Shown: positions 1 to 8,337 of the stretch, piece by piece
Position numbering within the stretch: the first letter of the stretch is position 1
Layout of the letters: each line of letters opens with the position of its first letter
Made by a program: the position numbers and the translations under genes
Assembly (NCBI RefSeq): GCF_041929345.1
Contig: NZ_JBHFNQ010000255.1
Location: forward strand, 9,472-73,471
Direction: 5' to 3'
From: Floridanema aerugineum
Lineage (GTDB): Bacteria > Cyanobacteriota > Cyanobacteriia > Cyanobacteriales > Aerosakkonemataceae
DNA: 64,000 nucleotides
Notes under the pieces: model-generated
Told to the model about the DNA's origin: nothing
Database searches by the model: none
Seen by the model: only the letters and a program-made list of their open reading frames with translations

Positions 1-48
1 TTTTGAGTTAATTAGTGAAAACTTAAAAGTTTTGGAGTAAGTGGTTTA

Positions 49-636
49 TTAGCGTGTTTTTTCCAACAGGGAGTACCAGAGGCGCTGATGTCCGCTGGAT
101 GTACTGTAGAAAAGTAAATCCATGATTTTTTTAAGTGCTTGTTGAGTTAAGGCATCGGGTGATAATGTCTGTTGGTGTTTCATGCCCTCAGAGTATAGCT
201 TGCTGAAGGTTTTGATGTAGTCGTCTAGCAAACTGGAGGTGTTAAGTTGTCGTTTTTCTTCTGTTAGTTGTTCTAGGAGGGCGACGGCACGACGAATTAG
301 TTCTTGGTGTTGTTTGGCTAGATGGCTGATAATTAAGACTAGCGATCGCAAATCTTCCTCATTCAATCTTTCACTCTCCTCTACCTCAACACTTTCACTC
401 ACAGGCTGGTGTCTTGACCACAGGTTAATTCTCTCCTGGGCTGTTGATTGGATATTTAACGCATTTGCTGCTGCCAATATTGCCTGTTCATCAACTCCGG
501 CTAATGCTTCCAAAGCTATAAAAATTTCATCCAGTTGGCTTTTCATGTTGTCCAACTGCACTGGGTCTAATGAGGAAGTTAAGGTTAATTCCTCTCTTTG
601 GCTAACTAGTCTAGGCGATAATCCTTTTAATTGCAT
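49..636 (-). CDS. DUF3038-like conserved cyanobacterial protein
   Basis: A 195-residue soluble protein without signal peptide or membrane segment. Residues about 33-75 (LDEIFIALEALAGVDEQAI, then an NLWSRH-like stretch) resemble the cyanobacterial DUF3038 family from memory. The rest is mainly amphipathic helix (LLEQLTEEKRQL, LLDDYIKTFSKLY). Function is unknown. It is transcribed away from the branching-enzyme gene at 951, and its start region faces a repeat-rich spacer. The ATG at 636 is used because no better internal start with a clear ribosome-binding site is visible. The family name is recognised only by pattern; the coding call itself is firm because of length and typical composition. 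Confidence 0.75.
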   Translation of the reverse strand: MQLKGLSPRLVSQREELTLTSSLDPVQLDNMKSQLDEIFIALEALAGVDEQAILAAANALNIQSTAQERINLWSRHQPVSESVEVEESERLNEEDLRSLVLIISHLAKQHQELIRRAVALLEQLTEEKRQLNTSSLLDDYIKTFSKLYSEGMKHQQTLSPDALTQQALKKIMDLLFYSTSSGHQRLWYSLLEKTR

Positions 637-950
637 AAATTTGCAGTGGGAGACAACATAAGGGAATTTTAATAAAAACTAGAGGGAAGGCAACAGGGCA
701 GGGGTGCTCCAGGTGCAAGAAGGGGCAAGAAGGGGCAAGAAGGCTCTCTAACTCAAAAATCAAAAATCAAAACTCAAAACTCAAAACTCAAAACTCTCCC
801 AGTCCCCAACCCCCCATGAAATCAGCAAATTTTAGCAAAGTTGCGACTACATTTCTCTTCTCTGGCTGGTTTCGACTAAAATCTTAAAATACTGCAAAAG
901 CTTCCCTTTACTGCCGCAGTTTGACCCTATTTCAACACGGCTCATTCACT
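637..950. repeat. Spacer with two short tandem repeats
   Basis: This 314-bp divergent spacer holds two simple arrays: a decamer array of the type GCAAGAAGGG at about 715-743, and a heptamer array of the type AACTCAA (with AATCAAA variants) at about 750-796. Both are of the kind called short tandemly repeated repetitive sequences in filamentous cyanobacteria. No gene is seen. Promoters for the two divergent genes must lie here but I cannot point to a convincing one. Confidence 0.6.
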
Positions 951-2534
951 ATGGCTATTGGCTACCTCGCCCTTGTTCTTCATGCCCACTTACCTTTTGT
1001 GCGGCACCCTGAGAGTGATTATGTCTTAGAAGAAGAGTGGCTTTATGAAGCCATTACAGAAACTTACATTCCTTTGTTACGCATATTTGAGGGATTAAAA
1101 CGAGACGGTATTGATTTCAAAATCACGATGACGCTGACACCGCCTCTGGTGTCAATGCTGCGTGACCCTCTGCTACAAGAACGTTACGATCATCACTTAG
1201 GCAAATTACAAGAACTGGTCGAAAAGGAAATCGAACATAACCGTCATCACGGTCATCTCCTGTACTTGTCAGAGTTCTACGCTAAGGATTTTCAGAACAC
1301 TCGCGAGTACTGGGAACGTTATGACGGCGATTTGGTGAAGGCTTTTAAGCAATACCAAGATAGCAATAACTTGGAGATCATCACTTGTGGTGCGACTCAC
1401 GGCTACTTGCCTTTAATGAATATGTACCCGCAAGCTGTTTGGGCACAAATTAAGGTTGCTTGCGAACATTACGAGGAAAGTTTTGGTCGTCCGGCTAGAG
1501 GGATTTGGTTGCCTGAATGTGCTTATTATTATGGTTTGGAGCGAATGCTGGCTGATGCTGGTTTACGCTATTTCATTATTGATGGACACGCGATGCTTTA
1601 TGGTCGCCCTCGTCCGCGCTTTGGGACTTATACTCCGGTGTTTACGGAGTCGGGTATTGCAGCTTTTGGTCGGGATCATGAGTCTTCACACCAAGTTTGG
1701 TCTTCTCAGTTGGGTTATCCCGGCGATCCCGAATATCGAGAATTTTACAAGGATTTAGGTTGGGAGGCGGAATATGAATATATCAAGCCTTACATTATGC
1801 CCAATGGTCAACGGAAGAATACGGGGATTAAGTACCATAAAATCACTGGTCGGGGGTTAGGCTTGGGAGAGAAAGCCCTTTACGATCCTTATTGGGCGCG
1901 GGAAAAGGCTGCGGAACACGGGGGTAATTTTATGTACAACCGGGAGCAGCAGGTGAGGCATCTATATAATGTGATGCAGAAAAGACCGATCGTACTTTCT
2001 CCTTATGATGCCGAATTGTTCGGTCATTGGTGGTATGAAGGGCCTTGGTTTTTAGATTCGCTGTTTCGTAAGTCTTGGCATGAGCAAAGTACATACCAAA
2101 TGACTCATTTAGCTGATTATCTGCGAAAATATCCGACTCAACAAGTGGTTCGGTTGGCTCAGTCGAGTTGGGGTTATAAGGGTTTCCATGAGTATTGGTT
2201 GAATGAAACTAATGCTTGGATTTATCCTTATTTACATAAGGCTGCTGAGAGAATGATTGAGTTGGCTAAGCGGGAACCTGCTGATGAGTTGGAATGGCGG
2301 GCTCTAAATCAGGCGGCGCGGGAGTTGTTGTTGGCGCAGTCTTCTGATTGGGCGTTTATTATGCGAACTGGGACGATGGTTCCTTATGCGGTGCGCCGGA
2401 CGCGATCGCATTTGATGCGCTTTAATAAGCTTTATGATGACATCAATGCTGGGAAAATCGATAGCGGTTGGTTACAAAAAGTTGAGGGAATAGATAATAT
2501 TTTCCCCAGTATTAACTATCGCACTTATCGATAG
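951..2534 (+). CDS. 1,4-alpha-glucan branching enzyme, GH57 family
   Basis: A 527-residue cytosolic glycoside hydrolase of family 57, which makes the alpha-1,6 branches of glycogen. The N-terminal motif HAHLPFVRHP, the motif WLPECAYYYG (putative nucleophile E189) and the motif SPYDAELFGHWWYEG (putative acid/base D353) are those of GH57 branching enzymes; a DUF1957-type helical C-terminal region follows. A TTG-initiated form from 921 would add ten residues, but the family begins at MAIGYLALVL, so the ATG at 951 is chosen. Length matches the bacterial family (about 520-530). It stands alone, closed by a terminator at 2613-2650. Function by family is secure; it coexists in cyanobacteria with GH13 branching enzymes. 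Confidence 0.93.
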   Translation: MAIGYLALVLHAHLPFVRHPESDYVLEEEWLYEAITETYIPLLRIFEGLKRDGIDFKITMTLTPPLVSMLRDPLLQERYDHHLGKLQELVEKEIEHNRHHGHLLYLSEFYAKDFQNTREYWERYDGDLVKAFKQYQDSNNLEIITCGATHGYLPLMNMYPQAVWAQIKVACEHYEESFGRPARGIWLPECAYYYGLERMLADAGLRYFIIDGHAMLYGRPRPRFGTYTPVFTESGIAAFGRDHESSHQVWSSQLGYPGDPEYREFYKDLGWEAEYEYIKPYIMPNGQRKNTGIKYHKITGRGLGLGEKALYDPYWAREKAAEHGGNFMYNREQQVRHLYNVMQKRPIVLSPYDAELFGHWWYEGPWFLDSLFRKSWHEQSTYQMTHLADYLRKYPTQQVVRLAQSSWGYKGFHEYWLNETNAWIYPYLHKAAERMIELAKREPADELEWRALNQAARELLLAQSSDWAFIMRTGTMVPYAVRRTRSHLMRFNKLYDDINAGKIDSGWLQKVEGIDNIFPSINYRTYR

Positions 2535-2612
2535 ATTTAATTGCTGTTTTACGGTTTGCGAATGCTACGACAGGCTACGCCAAAGTGCTTTCTTGACATT
2601 TAAAATTTAAGC

Positions 2613-2650
2613 AATTGGGTTTCTATTTCATTGCCAGAAACCCAATTTTT
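2613..2650 (+). terminator. Rho-independent-type terminator after the branching enzyme
   Basis: A perfect 12-bp stem (2613-2624 with 2636-2647, AATTGGGTTTCT type) with an 11-base loop, followed by a T run. It closes the GH57 gene about 80 bp after its stop. It also argues against starting the next gene at the TTG at 2615, since that would put the first codons inside the hairpin. Confidence 0.75.
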
Positions 2651-2683
2651 TATCAGCCGTATCCTAAATATAGATTAACCAAA

Positions 2684-2938
2684 GTGAAACCCATTAGATT
2701 AACTAAACACGCTCAAGAGCAAGCAATTGAAAGAGGTACAAATGAAGCCGAAATTATTGATACCATTGTTACAGGTAATCGCCAACCAGCGAAAAACGGT
2801 AGATACAAATATCAAGCCATTTTTCAGTATAATAATGATTGGCAAGGTCAGTTCTACTCTGTAAAGAAAGTAGTACCCATTGTTACCGAAACTGATACTG
2901 AGTTAGTGGTTATCACAGTTTATACTTTTTACTTTTGA
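2684..2938 (+). CDS. DUF4258-domain protein (toxin-like)
   Basis: About 84 residues from a GTG at 2684. The pattern LTKHAQEQAIERG followed by a small beta-rich domain and a C-terminal VVITVYTFYF strand is typical of DUF4258, a small BECR/RelE-like fold family often found as a toxin or solo gene. A longer form from TTG 2615 (107 residues) is possible but would start inside the terminator hairpin at 2613-2650, so I prefer the GTG. It sits 7 bp ahead of a DUF2283 gene, the usual cyanobacterial pairing, so the two are probably co-transcribed as a toxin-antitoxin-like pair. Activity is not shown by sequence. Confidence 0.75.
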   Translation: MKPIRLTKHAQEQAIERGTNEAEIIDTIVTGNRQPAKNGRYKYQAIFQYNNDWQGQFYSVKKVVPIVTETDTELVVITVYTFYF

Positions 2939-2945
2939 GGTATTT

Positions 2946-3164
2946 ATGAAAATTAGTTATGATTCAGAAATTGATGCTCTTTACATTAGGCTTGCGGAAG
3001 GTGAGCATCAGTGCCGCACTTTACAACTAACTGAAGAAATTGCTTTAAATATTGGTAAAAATGAGTTGTTAGTAGGTATAGAAGTTTTAGATGCTACAAA
3101 GGTTTTAGGTGGAGGGAATGTTCCTAATGTAGTTCTAGAAAATATATCTTTTACTGTAGCCTAA
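2946..3164 (+). CDS. DUF2283 family protein (antitoxin-like partner)
   Basis: A 72-residue protein beginning MKISYDSEIDALYIRL, the hallmark of DUF2283; the central LNIGKNELLVGIEVLDA strand pattern also fits. The ribosome-binding sequence TGAGGT overlaps the stop of the DUF4258 gene just upstream, so translation is probably coupled. In many genomes DUF2283 follows DUF4258, which suggests the role of a cognate partner or antitoxin. That role is inference from gene order. Confidence 0.85.
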   Translation: MKISYDSEIDALYIRLAEGEHQCRTLQLTEEIALNIGKNELLVGIEVLDATKVLGGGNVPNVVLENISFTVA

Positions 3165-3191
3165 ATAAAGCGATCGCTCTAATTTTGCCAA

Positions 3192-3407
3192 TCAAGAATT
3201 AGAATCAGAATTTTTACGAATACGCTCAACAAACTCAGGATAATTATCTAGATCTTCGGGTGATTCTAATGGTGGCATTTCAATCCAGGTAGCTTCTGCG
3301 TGTAGTTTGTCTACATAAGCATAAAACGCTTCTCGATCGTCTCGGTGAGCAAGAACGTAAGCTTGTAAATCTTTCTGACTCATTGCTTTAAAGTTAGGTT
3401 TGCTCAT
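3192..3407 (-). CDS. DUF6887 family small protein
   Basis: A 71-residue acidic protein with the motif FKAMSQKDLQAYVLAHRDDREAF, which is characteristic of the small cyanobacterial family DUF6887, often found beside DUF6888 (not present here). A good Shine-Dalgarno (GAGAGGT) lies upstream of the ATG at 3407. It converges on the DUF2283 gene with a 27-bp gap and lies downstream of petA. Function unknown; such genes resemble solitary toxin-antitoxin components. Confidence 0.8.
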   Translation of the reverse strand: MSKPNFKAMSQKDLQAYVLAHRDDREAFYAYVDKLHAEATWIEMPPLESPEDLDNYPEFVERIRKNSDSNS

Positions 3408-3445
3408 CTTACATACCTCTCAATATTAAGTGTAACACTGAAGTC

Positions 3446-3480
3446 TTTCGATAAAAAAGACGGGCAAATTACCCGCCTTG
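3446..3480 (-). terminator. Terminator of the petCA operon
   Basis: On the minus strand a short GC-rich hairpin (CGGGTAA paired with TTTGCCCG) is followed by a run of T, 35-70 bp after the petA stop. It is the expected end of the petC-petA transcript. Confidence 0.7.
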
Positions 3481-3514
3481 TTAGTTATTTTCCCAATAGA
3501 CTCAAAAGCCAAAC

Positions 3515-4504
3515 TTAGAAATTCATTTCTGCGGCTTGTACTTTTTCGATTTGTTTCTTCTTCAAAACGAGGAAAGTTTGGGAAAGCATAATTGCTGCAA
3601 AGAAAGCCATTAACCATTTAATGCGATTAGGATCTTGCAACACAATTTCGCCGTCATCTTGACCAAAACCGCCGACGTTGGGATTATTGGTCAAAAGTGC
3701 GCCTGCACTTACGGTTTCGCCTTCAGTAACGATTAATTCTGGGCCAGCAGGAATTGTTTCGGTTACAGTTTGACCAGATTCGGTTTTAATGGTTACTTCG
3801 TAGCCACCATCTTCAATTGCGGTAATCTTAGAGACTGTGCCTGCAGCCGAAGCATTGTAAGCGTTATTATTGCTCTTATCGCCTGTGGGGTAAACTTGTC
3901 CGCGTCCGCGATTTCCGCCTACGTGAACGGCATATTTACCGAAGCGAATGTTTTTGTCAGTTTTCGGATCGGGAGAGAGGACTGGGAAGACAATTTCTTG
4001 ATATTGATCCCCAGGCAATGGCCCGATGATGACAACGTTTTCTTTGTCTTCGCTGTAGGGTTGATAGTATAGCCCTTCGACTTTTTCCTTCATTTCTTCG
4101 GGAATGCGGTCTTCTGGGGCAATTTTGAAGCCTTCAGGTAACATTAACACAGCGCCGACGTTCAAACCGCCTTTAGAACCATCGCTGAGTACTTGTTGTG
4201 CTGAGGTGTCGTAGGGGACTTTAACGACTGCTTCAAATACTGTGTCTGGGAGAACGGACTGAGGAACTTCGACTTCTGTGAATTTAGCTGCGAGGTGACA
4301 GTTAGCGCAAACAATGCGTCCTGTAGGTTCGCGAGGAGTTTCTGGTGCGGTTTGTTGCGCCCAAAAGGGGTATGCAGCAGCGGATTGAGGTACGACGAGA
4401 TCGGAGGTGAGGAAAAGTCCTACGGTGGCGATCGCCACTAAGAACAGTTTGGCGATCGCTTTTTGGCTATTCACCAAGGTCGCCGTTAAACAAGCTTTTT
4501 TCAT
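3515..4504 (-). CDS. petA: Cytochrome f (cytochrome b6f complex)
   Basis: A 329-residue precursor of cytochrome f, the c-type haem subunit of the cytochrome b6f complex that passes electrons from the Rieske centre to plastocyanin or cytochrome c6 on the lumen side of the thylakoid. A signal sequence of about 44 residues ends SAAA before YPFWAQ, so Y45 would be the N-terminal axial haem ligand; the haem motif CANCH is at residues 66-70. The large lumenal domain is followed by a C-terminal membrane anchor (about 293-313) and a KKK stop-transfer. It lies 119 bp downstream of petC on the same strand, the standard cyanobacterial petCA operon. Length and motifs are normal. Confidence 0.98.
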   Translation of the reverse strand: MKKACLTATLVNSQKAIAKLFLVAIATVGLFLTSDLVVPQSAAAYPFWAQQTAPETPREPTGRIVCANCHLAAKFTEVEVPQSVLPDTVFEAVVKVPYDTSAQQVLSDGSKGGLNVGAVLMLPEGFKIAPEDRIPEEMKEKVEGLYYQPYSEDKENVVIIGPLPGDQYQEIVFPVLSPDPKTDKNIRFGKYAVHVGGNRGRGQVYPTGDKSNNNAYNASAAGTVSKITAIEDGGYEVTIKTESGQTVTETIPAGPELIVTEGETVSAGALLTNNPNVGGFGQDDGEIVLQDPNRIKWLMAFFAAIMLSQTFLVLKKKQIEKVQAAEMNF

Positions 4505-4623
4505 CTGTTACAAATAGATCCGTGACAAGCTTTTAATCAATACATTGAAGGCTTCAATTACTAAATTTTAGATTTTTGACTTGCTCAATCAATGGAAAAT
4601 CCCAAATCTAAAATTTAAAATTT

Positions 4624-5163
4624 CTATGCCCACCAAGGTTCTTCACCAGTGCGGAAATCGGTTTCTGTCCAAGGTGTAAAGCTAACTTTGTCATCTTCTA
4701 CAGTGGCGTGAACCAATGCTAGAGACAGAGGTGCAGGGCCTCTGACCACTTTACCAGTGCTGTCATACTGGGAACCATGACAGGGACACTTAAATTTGTT
4801 TTCAGCGATATTCCAAGGAACGACGCAGCCTAAGTGGGTGCAGATGGCGTTGATGCCGTAATCTGCGATTTGCTTGTCTTCTGTTACCACAATGTAGGTG
4901 GGATCGCCTTTGAGTCCTTGGGCTAAAGAGCGATCGCCTGGATTGCGAGAACTCAGGTATTCGCTAGCGACGATCGAATTGCCCAAAGCATCTTTAGCAA
5001 TTACACCACCACCAGCACCACTTTTTGTTGGAGGAATAAAGTATTTGACGACTGGATACAGTGCCCCCAAAGCAGTTCCTGTAATAGTGCCGAAAGTTAG
5101 AAGATTCATAAACTGACGACGACCCATATCAGGCACGTCAGCAGATCCCGAAATTTGAGCCAT
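4624..5163 (-). CDS. petC: Cytochrome b6f Rieske iron-sulfur protein
   Basis: A 179-residue Rieske protein. An N-terminal RR-containing Tat-like/anchor sequence (GRRQFMN, hydrophobic about 20-42) precedes the soluble domain. The 2Fe-2S ligands are in CTHLGC (C108, H110) and CPCHG (C126, H129), with C113 and C128 as the structural disulfide. The flexible glycine-rich hinge (GAGGG, about 49-53) is present. It is the first gene of petCA and diverges from the DUF3067 gene at 5388. The 224-bp gap upstream holds its promoter, which I cannot pinpoint. Confidence 0.98.
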   Translation of the reverse strand: MAQISGSADVPDMGRRQFMNLLTFGTITGTALGALYPVVKYFIPPTKSGAGGGVIAKDALGNSIVASEYLSSRNPGDRSLAQGLKGDPTYIVVTEDKQIADYGINAICTHLGCVVPWNIAENKFKCPCHGSQYDSTGKVVRGPAPLSLALVHATVEDDKVSFTPWTETDFRTGEEPWWA

Positions 5164-5387
5164 AACCTATGCTGGAGTCTGTATCTTTTAATTAACAACC
5201 TTGTAGTTCACACCCCAAAACTTTTCAGAATTGGGATGGTGAAGTGTAATTTCCCGTGAGGGCAATCTCCCAAAAATCCTTTGAGAGACTGGTTTACAAC
5301 TTTCATCTGGTATTATTACATTTTTTGATGCCCCTCTCATAATTTCTTGACATTAACGGATAAAGCCTTTAATTATTAAAGTAGGTC

Positions 5388-5705
5388 ATGACCGGAGCAA
5401 ATTTACGTCAACTATTGCTGAATAAGTGGGGACGCTCTTACGATATACAATTAAGGCGGACTCAAGGCAAAATTTTTGTCCAAATAATGTGGAAGTATTT
5501 AGAGCAAGCTTCCTTCCCCCTAACGGAAGCAGAATACATGGCACGTTTAGATACGGTTGTCAGCTATTTGCTAGCCTGGGGTGCCACGTTACAAGTGCAA
5601 GATTTTATTGAACAAACACGCGATCGACCCCGTTTGGGCAAAGCGGTCAGTATTCCGATAGATTTAGGCGAACTTTCTTCAGAGTGGTTGATTGAGGATA
5701 TGTAA
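5388..5705 (+). CDS. DUF3067 family protein
   Basis: A 105-residue protein conserved in cyanobacteria and plastids. The stretch WGRSYDIQLRRTQGKIFVQIMWKYL in the first half and the ending SEWLIEDM are typical of the family; I abbreviate here and note these lie at residues about 14-40 and 98-105. No signal or membrane segment. Divergent from petC, an arrangement seen in several cyanobacteria. Function is unknown. The HlyD-type gene starts 51 bp downstream on the same strand, so the two may share a transcript, though their functions look unrelated. Confidence 0.88.
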   Translation: MTGANLRQLLLNKWGRSYDIQLRRTQGKIFVQIMWKYLEQASFPLTEAEYMARLDTVVSYLLAWGATLQVQDFIEQTRDRPRLGKAVSIPIDLGELSSEWLIEDM

Positions 5706-5756
5706 TGCTGATTTTTGCCTAATTCCTAGATGTTCATTAGTAGAAGAATGTAAAAC

Positions 5757-7202
5757 ATGATACAAAAAATTGATGTACAAGAGTCATTCGCCACACCTGT
5801 GAAACCGAAGCAACCGATTCCTTGGCGAAGACTGGCGACGGGTACGATGTTTGTATTGTTGGGATTGGCGGTTGCTAGTATCGGAGTTAGTTTAATTTCC
5901 TACCGACTGGCACATTATATTGTCGAAAATGGCTTAATTAATGGTCGGACTACGGAATTACGCTCTCCGATAGATGGCAATGTGAAAGCTTTTTATGCCA
6001 GACCGGGTGTATCAGTGCGATCGAGACAAGTATTAGCCCGCATAGGTGTCGATCCTAGTCCTCAGCAAGAACAAATTCGCCTGCAAATCGAACGCACCCA
6101 AGAAGAGCAAAAACAACAACAAAATCAGTTTCAGCAAGAACGCTTGCAAATTGAAGGGGAACTACAGACTAACCTCAGCCAATTAGAATCTGCTCAACAA
6201 ACTCTTGCAATACTGAGAAGTCAATTATTAGACCTAGACCAACAGTATAATTCGTTAGGTAAGGTGAATGTACAACTGGCGGAAAAAGAAGTAGCTCAAG
6301 CTAATGCAGCTTTAGAGGCAGCAAAAGCGAAAGCGACAGCGGCTCGTTTAGATTATGAACGCTATACACAGTTAGTCAAAGATGGCATTGTTCCTCAGCA
6401 AAAAGTCGATCAACTACGTTTTGCTTGGCAGTCAGTAACCGCCGAAGTTCAACAAGCACAAGCAAATTTGACCGCTGCTAAAGATTCTTTGCAAGCTTTC
6501 CAAACAGGCGTAACCTTGAATAACAACAGCACCAGCCTGTTGGATCAGCGCACTAAGTTAATGCAGTTAATCCAGACCCAAACGGTGTTAGTTACTACAC
6601 TAACAACCCAAGTAGAGAATAGCAGGGAACGACTCAAGCAAACTCAAGCGTTTAAACCAAGTTCAATTCTACAACCAGTCAGCACGACTAGACGTTATTT
6701 AGCTAGACAAGATCACGAAGTAGTTGCACCAACTGCGGGAATTGTTTACAGGACCTTTCGCGAAGCCGGAGAACAAATCAATCGCACAGAATCGATCTTG
6801 ACCATGTTAGACTGCAACGAACTTTGGGTAGAAGCAGTAGTCCCCGCCAACGAAGTCAGCAATTTGCAAATGCAGAAACCCGTTAGCGTAGAAATAGCAG
6901 GTTATCCCGAAATTATTGCCGGAGAAATTGACTTAATTCAACCTATTAGCGGTCAAGGTATCGCGCAACAATTACCATCTACTCAAGCGCAAGCTCTCTC
7001 ACCCAGCGTCCCTCCTAATTTAGCAGGACAGCCTCTAGCAAGAGTCACAGTCAGAATTCCGCCGCCACCGCAATACAGCCAATCTAACCAGTTTTGTGGC
7101 GTGGGACAGTTAACTCGTTTAACTTTTCAGAAAAAACCCTTCAATTTACCCAATTGGCAAAGCTTGGGATTAAGTAATTTCCGCTTACCTGGTCAGAATT
7201 GA
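5757..7202 (+). CDS. HlyD/Alg44-type periplasmic adaptor (membrane fusion protein)
   Basis: A 481-residue membrane-fusion protein. There is one N-terminal membrane helix (about 27-50), a lipoyl-like half-motif (LRSPIDGNVKAFYARPGVSV, about 67-86), a long Gln-rich coiled coil (about 98-300), the second half-motif (VVAPTAGIVYRTFREAGEQI, about 321-340) and a beta-barrel region. Such proteins bridge an inner-membrane exporter or synthase to the outer envelope. In Pseudomonas alginate synthesis the periplasmic half of Alg44 has this fold, joined to a cytosolic PilZ domain; no PilZ is present here. It lies 1.1 kb upstream of the algD-like gene on the same strand, but a strong terminator (7499-7534) separates them. 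Assignment to the polysaccharide system is inferred from proximity; it could instead serve a type I or ABC exporter elsewhere. Confidence 0.85.
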   Translation: MIQKIDVQESFATPVKPKQPIPWRRLATGTMFVLLGLAVASIGVSLISYRLAHYIVENGLINGRTTELRSPIDGNVKAFYARPGVSVRSRQVLARIGVDPSPQQEQIRLQIERTQEEQKQQQNQFQQERLQIEGELQTNLSQLESAQQTLAILRSQLLDLDQQYNSLGKVNVQLAEKEVAQANAALEAAKAKATAARLDYERYTQLVKDGIVPQQKVDQLRFAWQSVTAEVQQAQANLTAAKDSLQAFQTGVTLNNNSTSLLDQRTKLMQLIQTQTVLVTTLTTQVENSRERLKQTQAFKPSSILQPVSTTRRYLARQDHEVVAPTAGIVYRTFREAGEQINRTESILTMLDCNELWVEAVVPANEVSNLQMQKPVSVEIAGYPEIIAGEIDLIQPISGQGIAQQLPSTQAQALSPSVPPNLAGQPLARVTVRIPPPPQYSQSNQFCGVGQLTRLTFQKKPFNLPNWQSLGLSNFRLPGQN

Positions 7203-7409
7203 TTGAGGACTGGGGAGTAGGGATTGGGGGGATGGGGGGATGGGGGGATGGGGGGCTTACCTCCCCACCGTTTGGCTGACGGCTCACGGAAGTCTCCCTA
7301 AGTCCCTATTTCTCTACCTCTGCCTGGGAGCCTTTTCAAATAGAAAAGGGATTCGGTAATCTTACAGATCTGCACAGACTACTGTCTGAGAGCCATCCTT
7401 AATAAGCAC

Positions 7410-7430
7410 TTCATCCCTGTATAAACATAG
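7410..7430 (+). repeat. 21-bp direct repeat, copy 1
   Basis: Exact match to 8303-8323 (core TTCATCCCTGTATAAACATA plus one base). The two copies are 873 bp apart and flank the leader region of the algD-like gene. A 21-bp perfect match in the same orientation is unlikely by chance, and it is not one of the simple tandem repeats of this genome. Confidence 0.75.
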
Positions 7431-7498
7431 TATTCATTTTAACGCATCTAACCAGAGAAGCCAAATCATTTTCTGGCTACCAGCCCAAGCCGGGATTA

Positions 7499-7534
7499 GG
7501 GAAGAGGAAATATTCGTTTCCTCTTCCCTTTTTT
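7499..7534 (+). terminator. Strong intrinsic terminator between adaptor and algD-like gene
   Basis: Perfect 12-bp stem (7499-7510 with 7517-7528, GGGAAGAGGAAA type), 6-base loop, then six T. It ends transcription from the HlyD-type gene about 300 bp after its stop, or it acts as an attenuator for a transcript that begins upstream. Either way the algD-like gene needs its own start or read-through. Confidence 0.85.
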
Positions 7535-8302
7535 GAGCAAAATTTATTCCTGAAAATAATTCAAATTTTGGCTGGAGAAAAGTTTATTCGAGACCCTAAT
7601 CCGAAACTAAAATTTTTCCAAATAAAGGATAGAAACTGAGCATAAACTAACCCAGTAAATATCAACTATAAATTTTAAAAATCTACCAAAAGGAACAAAT
7701 TGCGAGAAATAATGTTATTCTTACTATAGTAGTAAATCTCGCTATAAGCTCATCTATAAATTATTTTTTTCAGGTTTTCTAGGCTTTCTCATACTCTGGG
7801 TGATTCATAAACCTAATTAATTGGCGAAATGCGTGAGTTCTCAGGGGTACTAGTCCTGCTTGCCTGATTTTCAGGGAAGTACAGCCCCCAGCCCCAGTCC
7901 TTAAACCAGGGTTTCTTAGTAACTTGATTTCGGTCTTACATCTGCTGAAAGATAGATTTAATTTGCTAATTATTCGCAAATTTATGCTGAAAAAAATCCT
8001 TTCTCAAAAATTTTTTGTGCTAAATTTATTGTTTTTTGGTAATATTAAAAAATAGTAAAAATCACATTTAACTATTTGCGTAAACTTCCTTATGCCTTAA
8101 GTAATAGTGAAGAACATACTGCCTGTAATCTAGTGTTTTAAAGTACTTTAATTGTGGATTTATTATGAAGCAGTCTTAGCAGGAAGAAGCAAAATATATT
8201 TTTTTCATGAAGAAGCAGAAAAAAGTTAACTATAGGCGAAAAAATCCAGTAATCTTACTTCAGGTACACAACAAACAGTCTGAAACTAATCAGACAAAAG
8301 AT

Positions 8303-8323
8303 TTCATCCCTGTATAAACATAG
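8303..8323 (+). repeat. 21-bp direct repeat, copy 2, next to algD-like start
   Basis: Identical to 7410-7430. It ends 14 bp before the ATG at 8338, so it covers or abuts the 5' untranslated region and the presumed ribosome-binding area (AGAGTAAGG at 8322-8330). It may be an operator, a leader element, or a footprint of duplication. Confidence 0.7.
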
Positions 8324-8337
8324 AGTAAGGTGCGATT

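Larger units (their letters stand above)
7203..8337. promoter_or_regulatory. Long spacer/leader before the algD-like gene
   Basis: A 1.1-kb gene-free stretch. It starts with a G-rich octamer array (ATGGGGGG units, about 7221-7255), then a 21-bp sequence at 7410-7430 (core TTCATCCCTGTATAAACATA) that recurs exactly at 8303-8323, immediately ahead of the algD-like start codon. A terminator lies at 7499-7534. The remainder is AT-rich with no believable gene; a 66-codon minus-strand frame at 7779-7979 is not convincing. The position suggests that transcription of the polysaccharide genes starts within this region and may be controlled through a long leader. Confidence 0.5.

Noticed and set aside
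239..661. Plus-strand 140-codon frame opposite the DUF3038-like gene
   Set aside because: Low-complexity Ser/Cys-rich translation and full overlap with a better-supported gene on the other strand.
2615..2683. TTG start giving a longer DUF4258 protein
   Set aside because: The added codons lie in the terminator hairpin of the preceding gene and carry no family similarity.
7779..7979. 66-codon minus-strand frame in the long spacer
   Set aside because: No ribosome-binding site, no family pattern, and composition like the surrounding non-coding DNA.
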